NCBI GenBank assembly: GCA_964437215.1
Contig: CAYTFZ010000046.1
Location: 1-19,875, forward strand
DNA: 19,875 nt
Source: JAAYAN01 sp964437215
GTDB lineage: Bacteria; Bacteroidota; Ignavibacteria; Ignavibacteriales; Melioribacteraceae
Direction: 5' to 3'
Part shown: positions 1-7,171 of the stretch, piece by piece
Position numbering within the stretch: the first letter of the stretch is position 1
How the letters are laid out: every line of letters starts with the position of its first letter
Notes under the pieces: generated by a model
Told to the model about the DNA's origin: nothing
What the model saw: the letters and a program-made list of their open reading frames with translations, nothing else
The model's database searches: none
Translations under genes and position numbers: made by a program

Positions 1-856
1 TTAAACCACCCGTACAGGATTCGGCAACACCTAATTTTAGTCCTCGGTCAATTAATAAGCGGGCAACAACTTCTTCTATTGTTGCATCACCTTTTCCGTA
101 AATGTATCTACCAACTATTGCTCTTATTTTTTGTTCTATTTCTAAAATCTTGCTCTCAGCTTCTTCTTCAGATGAAGCAGTAACAGTTATCCGCATTTTT
201 ACGCCAAACTCATTTGGTAAAAAAGCAAGTTTTGCTCCTGATAAAAGCACTGCCAAATCGCCAAGCTTTTCATATAGAATAGATTCAGCAATGCCTGTTG
301 TAAGCAGGTTTAATTGTTTAATAATTATTTTATTTTGCGGATATTTTTCAGTTAAATACGGTAACACGGAATTTTCAAAAATACTTTTCATTTCAAAAGG
401 AACACCTGGCATGGTTATAACAAATTTTCCATTTTTCTCATTCAACATTCCCGGAGCTGTACCTACAAGATTTCTGAATACGGTTGCATCTTCTAAAACA
501 AGAGCTTGGTCTTCGTTTATTTTCGTTAAGGTTTTCCCGCGTTTCTGGAAAAACAATCTTACGTCATTAAGAACTTCAGGATTAACTATAAGTTGTTTAT
601 CAAAAAACCTTTGAAGACACTTTTTTGTTATATCATCGTGTGTAGGTCCTAATCCCCCTGTAACAAAAATAACATCTGCTAAAGAAACTGAGTATTCAAG
701 CTCAGATAGAATGGATTCCTCATCATCTCCCACCGTGCTGATTTTAACAACTTCGTAATTATATTTTGTTAATTGTTCCGCTAAAAATGATGCGTTAGTA
801 TTAACAGTTTGCCCTATCAGTAACTCATCCCCAACCGAAATAATGAAAGCTTTCAT
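1..856 (-). CDS. cinA: CinA, competence/damage-inducible protein (3' end cut by window edge)
   Basis: Reading from the ATG at 856 gives 285 codons without a stop, running off base 1. The protein opens MKAFIISVGDELLIGQ and has GGLGPTHDD near residues 67-75, the signature of the molybdopterin-binding-like (COG1058) domain, which in CinA proteins hydrolyses ADP-ribose and similar pyrophosphates. TMPGVPFEM follows near 148-156. A middle KH-like stretch spans about 180-255, and GVAESCTGGL at 276-285 is the start of the C-terminal CinA domain (NMN deamidase in characterised members). CinA is usually about 410-420 residues, so roughly 130 residues are missing because of the window edge, not a mutation. 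It is the last visible gene of the purC operon, 23 nt after pgpA. Family assignment is firm; which enzymatic activities it keeps is not visible. Confidence 0.95.
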   Translation of the reverse strand, partial: MKAFIISVGDELLIGQTVNTNASFLAEQLTKYNYEVVKISTVGDDEESILSELEYSVSLADVIFVTGGLGPTHDDITKKCLQRFFDKQLIVNPEVLNDVRLFFQKRGKTLTKINEDQALVLEDATVFRNLVGTAPGMLNEKNGKFVITMPGVPFEMKSIFENSVLPYLTEKYPQNKIIIKQLNLLTTGIAESILYEKLGDLAVLLSGAKLAFLPNEFGVKMRITVTASSEEEAESKILEIEQKIRAIVGRYIYGKGDATIEEVVARLLIDRGLKLGVAESCTGGL

Positions 857-879
857 TTATATTCTCAGGTTTATTGAAA

Positions 880-1332
880 TCAGTTAAAAAATAAAAGTAA
901 AAAATAACTCAGCAAAAGCGCATATATTCCGGAAATGATATCATCGAGCATAATACCTAAACCTCCTTTAAGCCTTTCCGATATGTTTGCCGGATAAATT
1001 TTTACAATATCTAAAATGCGCCAAATTATAAAAACAGTAATAATCCATTCAGTATTTTTAGGAATTAGAATAAAGCTGATCCAAGTACCTGCAAATTCGT
1101 CAATTGTACATTGTTTCGGGTCCTTGCCATATTGATCTTCAAACTGATTCCCAATAAAAATACCTGCAACACTTATTACTATTATTGCCGGTAAAAGAAC
1201 ATAATGGCTTTCAAAGCCAGGTATTAAATATATGAATAATGCAGCTAAACTTCCAAAAGTTCCTGAAGCATAGGGAATATATCCAGTGTAAATTCCCGAA
1301 CCAAGAAGTTTTATAAAAGGATTAATCTTCAT
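880..1332 (-). CDS. pgpA: Phosphatidylglycerophosphatase A
   Basis: A 150-residue membrane protein of the PgpA family, close to the usual 150-170. It removes the phosphate from phosphatidylglycerol phosphate at the inner membrane, giving phosphatidylglycerol. Visible family motifs are GSG..TG..PYASGTFGSLAAL at 11-32, KDP at 70-72, IDEFAGTW at 77-84, and GGLGIMLDDIISG around 123-135, with acidic D130/D131 probably binding metal. Several hydrophobic helices span about 28-60, 95-110 and 132-149. Its ATG overlaps the end of pgsA by 11 nt. That fits the pathway: PgsA makes the substrate that this enzyme dephosphorylates, so the two are very likely translationally coupled. Confidence is high because both motifs and neighbour agree. 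Confidence 0.95.
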   Translation of the reverse strand: MKINPFIKLLGSGIYTGYIPYASGTFGSLAALFIYLIPGFESHYVLLPAIIVISVAGIFIGNQFEDQYGKDPKQCTIDEFAGTWISFILIPKNTEWIITVFIIWRILDIVKIYPANISERLKGGLGIMLDDIISGIYALLLSYFLLLFFN

Positions 1333-1918
1333 TAATAAACAGCCTTTTTATCATAAGCTTATTTTTGAAAAGATATGTAAATCCTGTATATAACGTAAAT
1401 ACTGTTACTGCAAGCATCGAATAATTTACAATATTTCTATCAAGCAGTAAAGAAAAGATATTTTCGTTTCCAACATAAATAAAGTCGAATGTTTTTAGCG
1501 TATATACGGTTAACAAATAATATATAAATGCCATTTGGATAAAAGTTTTCCATTTAGCAGCTTTGCTTGTATAGAAAGATTTGTTCTGATGTTCTGCAAT
1601 CAATCTTAAAATAGTAATTAAAAAATCTCTTATAACAATTGCTATTACCATCCAAAGCTGAAGGACGTCAATAAAAACAAATCCGAAAAAAGCAGCTGAA
1701 GTAAGAATTTTATCGGCAAGGGGATCCATAAACTTTCCCCACGTTGTGATATAATTAAATTTTCTTGCTAACCAGCCGTCATACCAATCGGTAATTGCTG
1801 CTATAATAAATATTACAATAGATATCTGCTTAAAAGTAATATCTTCCGATAAGAAAAAGAACAGGAAAACAGGCGTTAAAATTATTCTTAGAACAGTAAG
1901 CTGATTAGGTAATACCAT
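1322..1918 (-). CDS. pgsA: CDP-diacylglycerol--glycerol-3-phosphate 3-phosphatidyltransferase
   Basis: This is the committed enzyme of phosphatidylglycerol synthesis. It swaps the CMP of CDP-diacylglycerol for glycerol-3-phosphate in the inner membrane. The 198-residue product carries the complete CDP-alcohol phosphotransferase motif D-G-x2-A-R-x8-G-x3-D-x3-D at residues 47-69 (D47, G48, A51, R52, G61, D65, D69), all catalytic or metal-binding positions intact. The N-terminus LPNQLTVLRI.LTP is typical of PgsA, as opposed to other CDP-alcohol transferases. About five or six hydrophobic segments are present. The ATG at 1918 lies one base after the DUF971 stop codon and has a weak GGA ribosome site. 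It overlaps pgpA, the next enzyme in the pathway, by 11 nt. A closely related CDP-alcohol transferase activity is the only plausible alternative, and the context argues against it. Confidence 0.96.
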   Translation of the reverse strand: MVLPNQLTVLRIILTPVFLFFFLSEDITFKQISIVIFIIAAITDWYDGWLARKFNYITTWGKFMDPLADKILTSAAFFGFVFIDVLQLWMVIAIVIRDFLITILRLIAEHQNKSFYTSKAAKWKTFIQMAFIYYLLTVYTLKTFDFIYVGNENIFSLLLDRNIVNYSMLAVTVFTLYTGFTYLFKNKLMIKRLFINED

Positions 1919-1919
1919 T

Positions 1920-2210
1920 TTAATTCCGTAAAATTTTCAAAAGGTAATTAAAATCGTATATTCCGGTGCTGTGACCGTCTTTCCAAATAATATTTACGGC
2001 ATAACTTCCTATTATTTTTATGTTTTCAATTTTCAATTGATTTCCTGTATAAATCGGGATATATGTGTTGCCATTCTTTTCTCTTTCGGAGCTGCAAACA
2101 GCACAAGGGCAAAGCCGCCTTAAATTTGCCAACTTAATTTTATCTGCCGAATTATCATTCCAGGTAATATTCAAGATGTTTTCATCAATATTTAGTTTAA
2201 CCGGAATCAT
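1920..2210 (-). CDS. DUF971 / gamma-butyrobetaine-hydroxylase-like N-terminal domain protein
   Basis: A 96-residue stand-alone DUF971 (GBBH-like N-terminal) domain. The family pattern is clear: LRRLCPCAVC at about 30-39 with cysteines 34, 36 and 39, and then GSYAVNIIWKDGHSTGIYDF around 68-87. In gamma-butyrobetaine hydroxylase this fold binds zinc. Bacterial single-domain versions have no agreed function, and elsewhere the domain occurs fused to Mrp/ApbC-type iron-sulfur carrier ATPases. Here it overlaps the end of purC by 4 nt (ATGA) and ends one base before pgsA, so it is co-transcribed with housekeeping genes. No catalytic residues are visible, and a small metal-binding or protein-interaction role is the most that can be inferred. 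Confidence 0.9.
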   Translation of the reverse strand: MIPVKLNIDENILNITWNDNSADKIKLANLRRLCPCAVCSSEREKNGNTYIPIYTGNQLKIENIKIIGSYAVNIIWKDGHSTGIYDFNYLLKILRN

Positions 2211-3103
2211 TTTTCTAAATTTCTGCCGGTTAATTTATATAAAGCTTCTTTATATTTGTTGCTAGTGTTAATAATTACATCTTCAGGTAAATCGGGAGCT
2301 GGAGGACGTTTGTTAAATTTTACCGATTCAAGATAATCGCGCACATATTGCTTATCGTAACTCGACTGAGTTTTACCTTTTTCGTAACTTTCCATCGGCC
2401 AGAAGCGGGATGAATCCGGAGTAAGTAATTCGTCTATTATTATAACTTTTCCATCGTAAATACCGAATTCCATCTTTGTATCAGCAAGTATAATTCCGCG
2501 AGATTCGGCATATTTATATGCGTTTTTATAAACAGCTAAAGTCTTTGTTTTAATTTCTTCAAATATTTCTTTGCCAACTATTTTTTCAGCCTGCTCAGCA
2601 GAAATATTTTCATCGTGGTCGCCTATTTCAGCTTTTGTTGAAGGGGTAAAAATAGGTTCAGGCAGTTTTTCAGACTCTACCAATCCCTCGGGTAAAGGAA
2701 TTCCGCAAATCATTCCAGTTTTCTGATAATCTTTTAATCCAGAACCTGTTATATAACCGCGCACAATGCACTCAATAGGAATAAGTTCGGCTTTTTTAAC
2801 AAGCATCGATCTGCCTTGTAATATATCTTTATATTTTTTACAAACTTCCGGAAATTCATCAACATTTGTTGAAACAATATGATTATCAATAATATTTTTT
2901 GAATATTCAAACCAAAATTTTGAAATCTGAGTAAGAATTTTTCCTTTATCGGGTATACCCTGATTCATTATAACATCGAAAGCGGAGAGTCTGTCCGTTG
3001 AAACCATCAGATAATAATCACCTAAATCGTACATATCACGGACTTTTCCTTTCTTAAATAATTTTATATCCTCAAAATTTGTATCCAATACAACGGTTTT
3101 CAT
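2207..3103 (-). CDS. purC: SAICAR synthase (phosphoribosylaminoimidazole-succinocarboxamide synthase)
   Basis: This cytosolic purine enzyme joins CAIR and aspartate, using ATP, to form SAICAR. I start it at the ATG at 3103 (298 residues). It has an AAAGGAAA ribosome site about 7 nt upstream, and the alternative ATG at 3133 lies inside the apparent -7 promoter box. Motifs from that start: FKKGKVRDMYDL at 16-27 (ATP-binding loop), STDRLSAFD at 35-43, IPIECIVRGYITGSG at 108-122, FTPSTKAEIGDHDE at 152-165, ADTKMEFG at 207-214 and DELLTPDSSRFWP at 225-237. The length matches the longer yeast-like and Bacteroidota form, not the roughly 237-residue E. coli form. It is the first gene of a five-gene operon. 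The assignment is firm. Confidence 0.97.
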   Translation of the reverse strand: MKTVVLDTNFEDIKLFKKGKVRDMYDLGDYYLMVSTDRLSAFDVIMNQGIPDKGKILTQISKFWFEYSKNIIDNHIVSTNVDEFPEVCKKYKDILQGRSMLVKKAELIPIECIVRGYITGSGLKDYQKTGMICGIPLPEGLVESEKLPEPIFTPSTKAEIGDHDENISAEQAEKIVGKEIFEEIKTKTLAVYKNAYKYAESRGIILADTKMEFGIYDGKVIIIDELLTPDSSRFWPMESYEKGKTQSSYDKQYVRDYLESVKFNKRPPAPDLPEDVIINTSNKYKEALYKLTGRNLEK

Positions 3104-3130
3104 ATATTTTCCTTTTATTTTTTGCAATAT

Positions 3131-3162
3131 CAAATATAAAGAGACATCCGGCTTAATTCAAC
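3131..3162 (-). promoter_or_regulatory. Bacteroidetes-type promoter of the purC operon
   Basis: On the minus strand TATATTTG (3138-3131) exactly matches the Bacteroidetes -7 consensus TAnnTTTG. A GTTG (3162-3159) lies 20 nt upstream as the -33 element. Transcription would start near 3124, about 20 nt before the ATG at 3103. This placement excludes the longer reading that begins at 3133. It is the best-formed promoter in the window because both elements are present. Confidence 0.65.
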
Positions 3163-3213
3163 CGTACTCATAATTATTTAATATTATCCGATAATACCTG
3201 AAAGTTATTTTTT

Positions 3214-3221
3214 TATTTTTG
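3214..3221 (+). promoter_or_regulatory. Possible TAnnTTTG -7 box before the membrane histidine kinase gene
   Basis: TATTTTTG at 3214-3221 fits TAnnTTTG and lies only 11 nt before the ATG at 3233, so the transcript would be nearly leaderless. No -33 TTG is visible at the expected distance, and the stretch is T-rich, so this could be chance. It lies in the 110-130 bp divergent spacer shared with the purC promoter. Confidence 0.3.
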
Positions 3222-3232
3222 CCGGATAAATT

Positions 3233-4333
3233 ATGAAATGCAAAACAAGCTGTATTCTCGTAAAAAGCTTAATTCTGTTTTCCTTGTTTGCAGATTTTTA
3301 TTATGCCCAAGTACCTGAAAAAAGTGTTTTTCCCATTACTACTCTTTTAACAGTATTTCTTTTTATTATAATAATTTTTCTTTTATTATTGATATTCTTT
3401 CAAAACAAAAAAAATACTAAACTAAAGAAGCTGATAAAATTAAACTTAACTGAAGAATATGAGAATTTAAGACATTCATATAATTCCCTGAAAACAAGTT
3501 TACAAAACGAACAAAACAAGAATGAATTATTAAATCAAAAAATCAAAGAATTTGAAACAAATATTTCCCAGCTGGAAGAAATAAATTCTACTTTACTTGA
3601 GCAAAAAATAAAACTGCAGACTTCCAAGCAAAACTTAGAAGAATTACAAAAACAAAAAGATGAACTTTTTGCCATTGCAATCCACGATATTAAGAATCCT
3701 GCTTCTGCTATAAAAGGATATATCGAGTTAATAAAAGGATATGATTTGAATGCTACTGAGCAACAGGAAATAATCGAAAATCTTGCTAACTCTTCAAATC
3801 AGGTAGTGAAGCTTGCTCAAGAGATTAGCAAAATAATGGCGCAGCAAAAAACCGAAGAAACAATGAAATTTGAAAAAACCTCGATAAAAAAAATAATTGA
3901 TAATATCTGTAATCAGAATGCTGCTTACGCAAAGAAGAAAGGGGTTAAATTACTTAATCAATCATCCGACAGTCTGCCTAAAAACAATATTGATCCCGAT
4001 AAAATTACCGAAGCAATTGAAAATCTCGTAAATAATGCAATAAAATATGCTCTTCCCGATACTATTGTCCATGTAAGAACTTTTTTTAATTCCGATAATG
4101 TAACTGTCGAAGTCTCGGATAATGGAGTCGGGCTATCAGAAGAAGATGTAAAAAAAGCATTCAACAAAGGCGTAATTTTAACTCCCAAGCCTACCGCAGG
4201 CGAAGAATGTTCGGGGTTGGGTTTATGGATTGTTAAAAGAATAATTGAAGAGCATAACGGAAAGGTTTTTGTGAAAAGCAAACTTGGCATAGGCTCAACT
4301 TTTTCTTTTCAGCTTCCAATAATTAAAGAATGA
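3233..4333 (+). CDS. Membrane-anchored sensor histidine kinase without a large sensor domain
   Basis: A 366-residue two-component kinase that should autophosphorylate on histidine and pass the phosphate to a response regulator. In order: a signal-peptide-like hydrophobic stretch 8-25, a short linker, one transmembrane helix about 35-56, a charged coiled coil about 62-148, the HisKA H-box at FAIAIHDIKNP (H151), and a HATPase_c domain with N-box ENLVNNAIKY (N264, N268), G1 box DNGVG at 296-300 and G2 box SGLGLWIVKR at 327-336. All ATP-binding boxes are intact. The extracytoplasmic loop is only about 10 residues, so the signal is probably read in the membrane, by the coiled coil or by a partner. 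No response regulator is adjacent. It is divergent from purC and ends at a hairpin at 4351. Start choice: only ATG with in-frame signal region; weak GGA upstream. Confidence 0.9.
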   Translation: MKCKTSCILVKSLILFSLFADFYYAQVPEKSVFPITTLLTVFLFIIIIFLLLLIFFQNKKNTKLKKLIKLNLTEEYENLRHSYNSLKTSLQNEQNKNELLNQKIKEFETNISQLEEINSTLLEQKIKLQTSKQNLEELQKQKDELFAIAIHDIKNPASAIKGYIELIKGYDLNATEQQEIIENLANSSNQVVKLAQEISKIMAQQKTEETMKFEKTSIKKIIDNICNQNAAYAKKKGVKLLNQSSDSLPKNNIDPDKITEAIENLVNNAIKYALPDTIVHVRTFFNSDNVTVEVSDNGVGLSEEDVKKAFNKGVILTPKPTAGEECSGLGLWIVKRIIEEHNGKVFVKSKLGIGSTFSFQLPIIKE

Positions 4334-4350
4334 TATACAACTGTTAAAAA

Positions 4351-4371
4351 CAGGCGGTATTAAACCGCCTG
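4351..4371. terminator. Bidirectional intrinsic terminator between the histidine kinase and the small 81-residue gene
   Basis: A perfect 8-bp stem, CAGGCGGT paired with ACCGCCTG, with a 5-nt loop. On the minus strand the stem is followed at once by TTTTT, a good terminator for the small gene ending at 4421. On the plus strand the run is weaker (ATTTTGTT a few bases later), but it can still end the kinase transcript that stops at 4333. The two genes are convergent, as expected for a shared terminator. Confidence 0.8.
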
Positions 4372-4420
4372 CATAGGATTTTGTTAAAGCTTTGAGGACT
4401 AAGGCTATTTAGTTAGATTT

Positions 4421-4666
4421 TCATAAAACCATATTAACATAAATCCCTTTTTTTTGCTCCTTATACTCTAACGAATCTTTAGACTTCTCGGCAAAATCCG
4501 GATCGACAATAGCCCTAATTAATGGGTCGGGTTTTTCCTTAAATTTTGCCTGTTCGTCAGAGATAGCGCCAATGGCAGAATCGTTATTCGATTTAGCGTC
4601 ACTGCTCTTTATAACGCCTGATGCACTGTAGGAGCCGGCATCCGAGATGACCCTTGAAATAACCAT
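4421..4666 (-). CDS. Small hydrophilic protein of unknown function (81 residues)
   Basis: I do not recognise this protein. It reads as a real gene because the ATG at 4666 is preceded by a near-perfect ribosome site, GGGAGG at 4677-4672, 5 nt away. A GC-rich hairpin lies just upstream in its leader, and an intrinsic terminator with a T-run lies 50 nt after the stop. The product is polar, rich in serine, lysine and aspartate, with no signal peptide, membrane helix, cysteine or repeat. Residues 1-35 are serine/alanine/asparagine-rich and look disordered; residues 38-75 are charged (FKEKPDPLIRAIVDPDF). It stands alone between a kinase gene and a divergent FKBP gene. It could be a small cytosolic regulator or adaptor, but nothing in it tells which. 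Coding status fairly likely; function unknown. Confidence 0.6.
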   Translation of the reverse strand: MVISRVISDAGSYSASGVIKSSDAKSNNDSAIGAISDEQAKFKEKPDPLIRAIVDPDFAEKSKDSLEYKEQKKGIYVNMVL

Positions 4667-4671
4667 TTTAG

Positions 4672-4677
4672 CCTCCC
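4672..4677 (-). promoter_or_regulatory. Strong Shine-Dalgarno site of the 81-residue gene
   Basis: On the minus strand GGGAGG sits 5 nt before the ATG at 4666. It is among the strongest ribosome sites in this window, where several genes have weak ones. It is the main reason to accept this short reading frame as a gene. Confidence 0.7.
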
Positions 4678-4693
4678 TGCTTAAATGATAATC

Positions 4694-4710
4694 GGGGATA
4701 TCATATCCCC
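4694..4710. promoter_or_regulatory. GC-rich perfect dyad in the leader of the 81-residue gene
   Basis: GGGGATA and TATCCCC are separated by 3 nt, a perfect 7+3+7 inverted repeat in otherwise very AT-rich DNA. It lies 27 nt upstream of the minus-strand ATG at 4666 and 16 nt upstream of its ribosome site. It could be an operator for a dimeric regulator or an mRNA leader hairpin. The run of Ts after it on the plus strand is interrupted, and no plus-strand gene ends here, so a terminator is unlikely. Confidence 0.5.
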
Positions 4711-4823
4711 TAATTTTATATTCGAATAATATTCATAAAAGTTTAATAAAATTATTTAAAAATTGGAACTATTTTAAGATTAGACTATTTTAATGCCTTG
4801 AAAATTTAATTTAAGGAGTCTTA

Positions 4824-5522
4824 ATGAAAAAAATACTATTCATCACCTTGCTTGCCTCAATTCATTTATTTACAAATGCCCAGGAAAAACAATTTACTAA
4901 AGAAGACCTTAAAACTGAAATGCAAAAAGTAAGTTATTCAATAGGCTATAATATCGGACAAACCTTAAAAATGCAGGAAATAAAGGTAGAAGCAGACATT
5001 TTTGTAAAAGGATTAAAAGATGCTTTATCGGAAATGCCGATATTGAGTGAGCAAGAAATTTCTGATATCCTCGTTGCCTATCATTCCAAAAAAATAGCAG
5101 AAAAAGACAGCATCACAAAAGCAGAAAAGGACAAAAACATTAAGGAAGGTGAAAACTTTTTAGCAGCAAATAAATTAAAAGACGGAGTTATTACTACAAA
5201 AAGCGGGCTTCAATATAAAGAAATAAGAAAAGGAACAGGACCAACCCCGAATGATACAAACAAAGTTACTGTTAACTATAGAGGATATTTTATAGACGGT
5301 ACTGAATTTGATAATTCTTACAAAAGAGGACAAGCAGCTACTTTTCCGGTTATCGGTGTAATTCCGGGCTGGACTGAAGCTTTAAAATTAATGAGTCCTG
5401 GTTCTAAATTTGAGCTTTACATCCCATACAAACTCGCTTACGGAGAATCAGGCAAACCTCCTGTAATCGGTCCGGCAAAAACTTTACTTTTTGAAGTTGA
5501 GCTTATCGAAATATTAAAATAA
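4824..5522 (+). CDS. Periplasmic FKBP-type peptidyl-prolyl cis-trans isomerase (FkpA/Mip-like)
   Basis: A 232-residue foldase that speeds cis-trans isomerisation of proline bonds in exported proteins. Residues 1-19 form a signal peptide (KK, hydrophobic core, cleavage near TNA|QEK), placing it in the periplasm. There is no lipobox cysteine. Residues 30-115 are the helical FKBP N-terminal dimerisation domain (KVSYSIGYNIGQTLK, then a long charged helix). Residues 128-231 are the FKBP catalytic domain with NYRGYFIDGTEFDNS (Y152, F162, D163), VIPGWTEAL (W183) and AYG at 206-208, all active-pocket positions. Length matches FkpA/Mip. The ATG at 4824 has a clear AAGGAG site 7 nt upstream. It is monocistronic, ending at a hairpin terminator. 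Confidence 0.94.
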   Translation: MKKILFITLLASIHLFTNAQEKQFTKEDLKTEMQKVSYSIGYNIGQTLKMQEIKVEADIFVKGLKDALSEMPILSEQEISDILVAYHSKKIAEKDSITKAEKDKNIKEGENFLAANKLKDGVITTKSGLQYKEIRKGTGPTPNDTNKVTVNYRGYFIDGTEFDNSYKRGQAATFPVIGVIPGWTEALKLMSPGSKFELYIPYKLAYGESGKPPVIGPAKTLLFEVELIEILK

Positions 5523-5529
5523 ATAAAAA

Positions 5530-5558
5530 AAACCCAGGTTATTATTTAATCTGGGTTT
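5530..5558. terminator. Bidirectional intrinsic terminator between FKBP and OmpA genes
   Basis: AAACCCAG (5530-5537) pairs with CTGGGTTT (5551-5558) around a 13-nt AT loop. On the plus strand it is followed by CTTTTTT, 7 nt after the FKBP stop. On the minus strand it is followed by a long T-run (the A-run at 5524-5529). It therefore ends both convergent transcripts, FKBP from the left and OmpA from the right. Confidence 0.88.
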
Positions 5559-5610
5559 CTTTTTTCAAACTGCTTGTAATTTTTGATTGACCGCTCCAAC
5601 AGTTTTTTTT

Positions 5611-7050
5611 CTAATATATTTTTTTAACAACAACCCTGCGGTTTTTAGCTTTTCCTTCAGGTGTGGAATTGTCAGCAATAGGATAATCTTCACCAAATCT
5701 TATAATGTCAAATCTGCTTCTTTCTAGACCTTTGCTTACAAAAAATTCCAAGACTGCATTTGCTCTTTCATATGACAATCTATAATTATCCTGTGCTCTG
5801 CCATCAGAATCTGTATGCCCTTCAATTCTCCATCTGGAGTTAGGATCAGCTTTTATAATTTCAATAAGTTTTTCAAGTTCTGCTAACGCAATAGGGGACA
5901 TTGCAGCTATGCCAGAACCAAAACTTAATTTTCCGGTAAGAACAAATTCATCCTCGATTATAGGACACCCATCTTCATCCACCTTTAATCCGGGTTCCGT
6001 ATTATCACATTTATCATTATAATCCGGCACTCCGTCATAATCGGAATCAATAGGACAACCATTATGGTCTACTGCAACACCTAATTTTGTGTAGGGACAT
6101 TGATCAATATAATCCGGGACACCATCCAGATCATTATCTTCCGGACAACCGTCTTCATCAACTTTAATATTTTTCGGCGTATTCTGGCAATTATCTAAAT
6201 CGTCTGTTATTCCGTCATTATCTGTATCAAGAATACATCCGTTTTTATCAACTTTAACTCCCTCTTTTGAACATGGACATTTATCAAGATAATCCGGCAC
6301 TCCATCTTTATCGTTATCTACAGGGCATCCTCTCTCATCAACTTCCATTCCCGGATAAATATTCAGGCAAACATCCATATCATCCGGAATACCATCTTTA
6401 TCCTCATCAGTTTTTCCATTCAGTGAATAAGATAGACCTAACATTGCAGTAAAAAACATATCATCGTGTTTTCCTGCTCTTATATCATCAAAACGATCGC
6501 TTGAAGATACTTTTATACCGGTGCTTATATTCATTGTTAAATTATTTGCAACAAGAATTCTCAATCCAACTTCTCCGTTATACAAAACGTCTGTCTTAAT
6601 ATATTTTCCAGCAGAATTGTTAGGCATCTCCTTCCATTCTTGCGTCAGGGGATCAAAAAATATTATTGAACATCCTGCAAATAAGTATGGATAAAAAGTT
6701 TCATCATATTGATAAGCATAAACCAGCCCTATTCCGCCAGAAATGTATTTTGTTCTGTATTCATTAATCAATCTTCTCGAATCTGTCCCGCGTAAAAAAC
6801 CTCCTTCTATGGATATACGAGGCCCTATTGCGTGCTTTGAATATGTTGCAAAGAAATATTCAGCTGATATTCTTGATGAAATTCCCGGGCCCATATTCTC
6901 GTAATCGTTATAATTAAGATTAAGTCCGAAATCCCCTGATAAAACGAACGAATCCATAAATGGATGATATTTTTTTATCATTTTTGCCTGAGAAAATACT
7001 GTATGACTAGATAGACAAAATAATGCAAATAACAGTATTTTTTTCCACAT
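5611..7050 (-). CDS. OmpA-family outer membrane protein with five thrombospondin type 3 repeats
   Basis: A 479-residue outer-membrane/peptidoglycan tether. Residues 1-20 are a signal peptide (cleavage near VFS|QAK). Residues 30-212 form a likely eight-stranded beta-barrel (alternating strands ending ...LGLSYSLNG). Residues 215-364 hold five calcium-binding TSP3 repeats, each beginning D.D.DG..D..D.C and each exactly 30 residues (215, 245, 275, 305, 335). Residues 373-479 are the OmpA peptidoglycan-binding domain with IEGHTDSDG at 409-417, YRLSYERANAV at 423-433 and the terminal NRRVVVKKIY. This architecture is common in Bacteroidota and other Gram-negatives and anchors the outer membrane to the wall. 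The ATG at 7050 has GAGGTT 5 nt upstream. It is monocistronic and ends at a strong terminator. The whole protein is intact. Confidence 0.94.
   Translation of the reverse strand: MWKKILLFALFCLSSHTVFSQAKMIKKYHPFMDSFVLSGDFGLNLNYNDYENMGPGISSRISAEYFFATYSKHAIGPRISIEGGFLRGTDSRRLINEYRTKYISGGIGLVYAYQYDETFYPYLFAGCSIIFFDPLTQEWKEMPNNSAGKYIKTDVLYNGEVGLRILVANNLTMNISTGIKVSSSDRFDDIRAGKHDDMFFTAMLGLSYSLNGKTDEDKDGIPDDMDVCLNIYPGMEVDERGCPVDNDKDGVPDYLDKCPCSKEGVKVDKNGCILDTDNDGITDDLDNCQNTPKNIKVDEDGCPEDNDLDGVPDYIDQCPYTKLGVAVDHNGCPIDSDYDGVPDYNDKCDNTEPGLKVDEDGCPIIEDEFVLTGKLSFGSGIAAMSPIALAELEKLIEIIKADPNSRWRIEGHTDSDGRAQDNYRLSYERANAVLEFFVSKGLERSRFDIIRFGEDYPIADNSTPEGKAKNRRVVVKKIY
5959..6408 (-). repeat. Five tandem 90-bp units encoding TSP3 calcium-binding repeats
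   Basis: Within the OmpA gene, residues 215-364 are five units with no length change, period 30 residues (90 bp). Invariant features are D1, D3, D5, G6, D9, D12, C14, and VD..GCP near the end. DNA identity between units is only moderate, so this is an old protein repeat, not a recent expansion. Confidence 0.9.
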
Positions 7051-7171
7051 AATAACCTCAATCTTAGGTGATATTTTAAATAATAAAATACTTAGACAGT
7101 GTTTTATTTGTCTTATGTATTTAAAAATAATGAAAGGAATTCTAATAACGAAGAAAAATCTGCAAATTCAG

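Noticed and set aside
102..614. 170-codon open frame on the plus strand
   Set aside because: It is antisense to cinA, whose translation matches the family over its whole length. No ribosome site and an unnatural composition.
4694..4710. Dyad as a terminator
   Set aside because: No gene on the plus strand ends here, and the T-run after it is broken.
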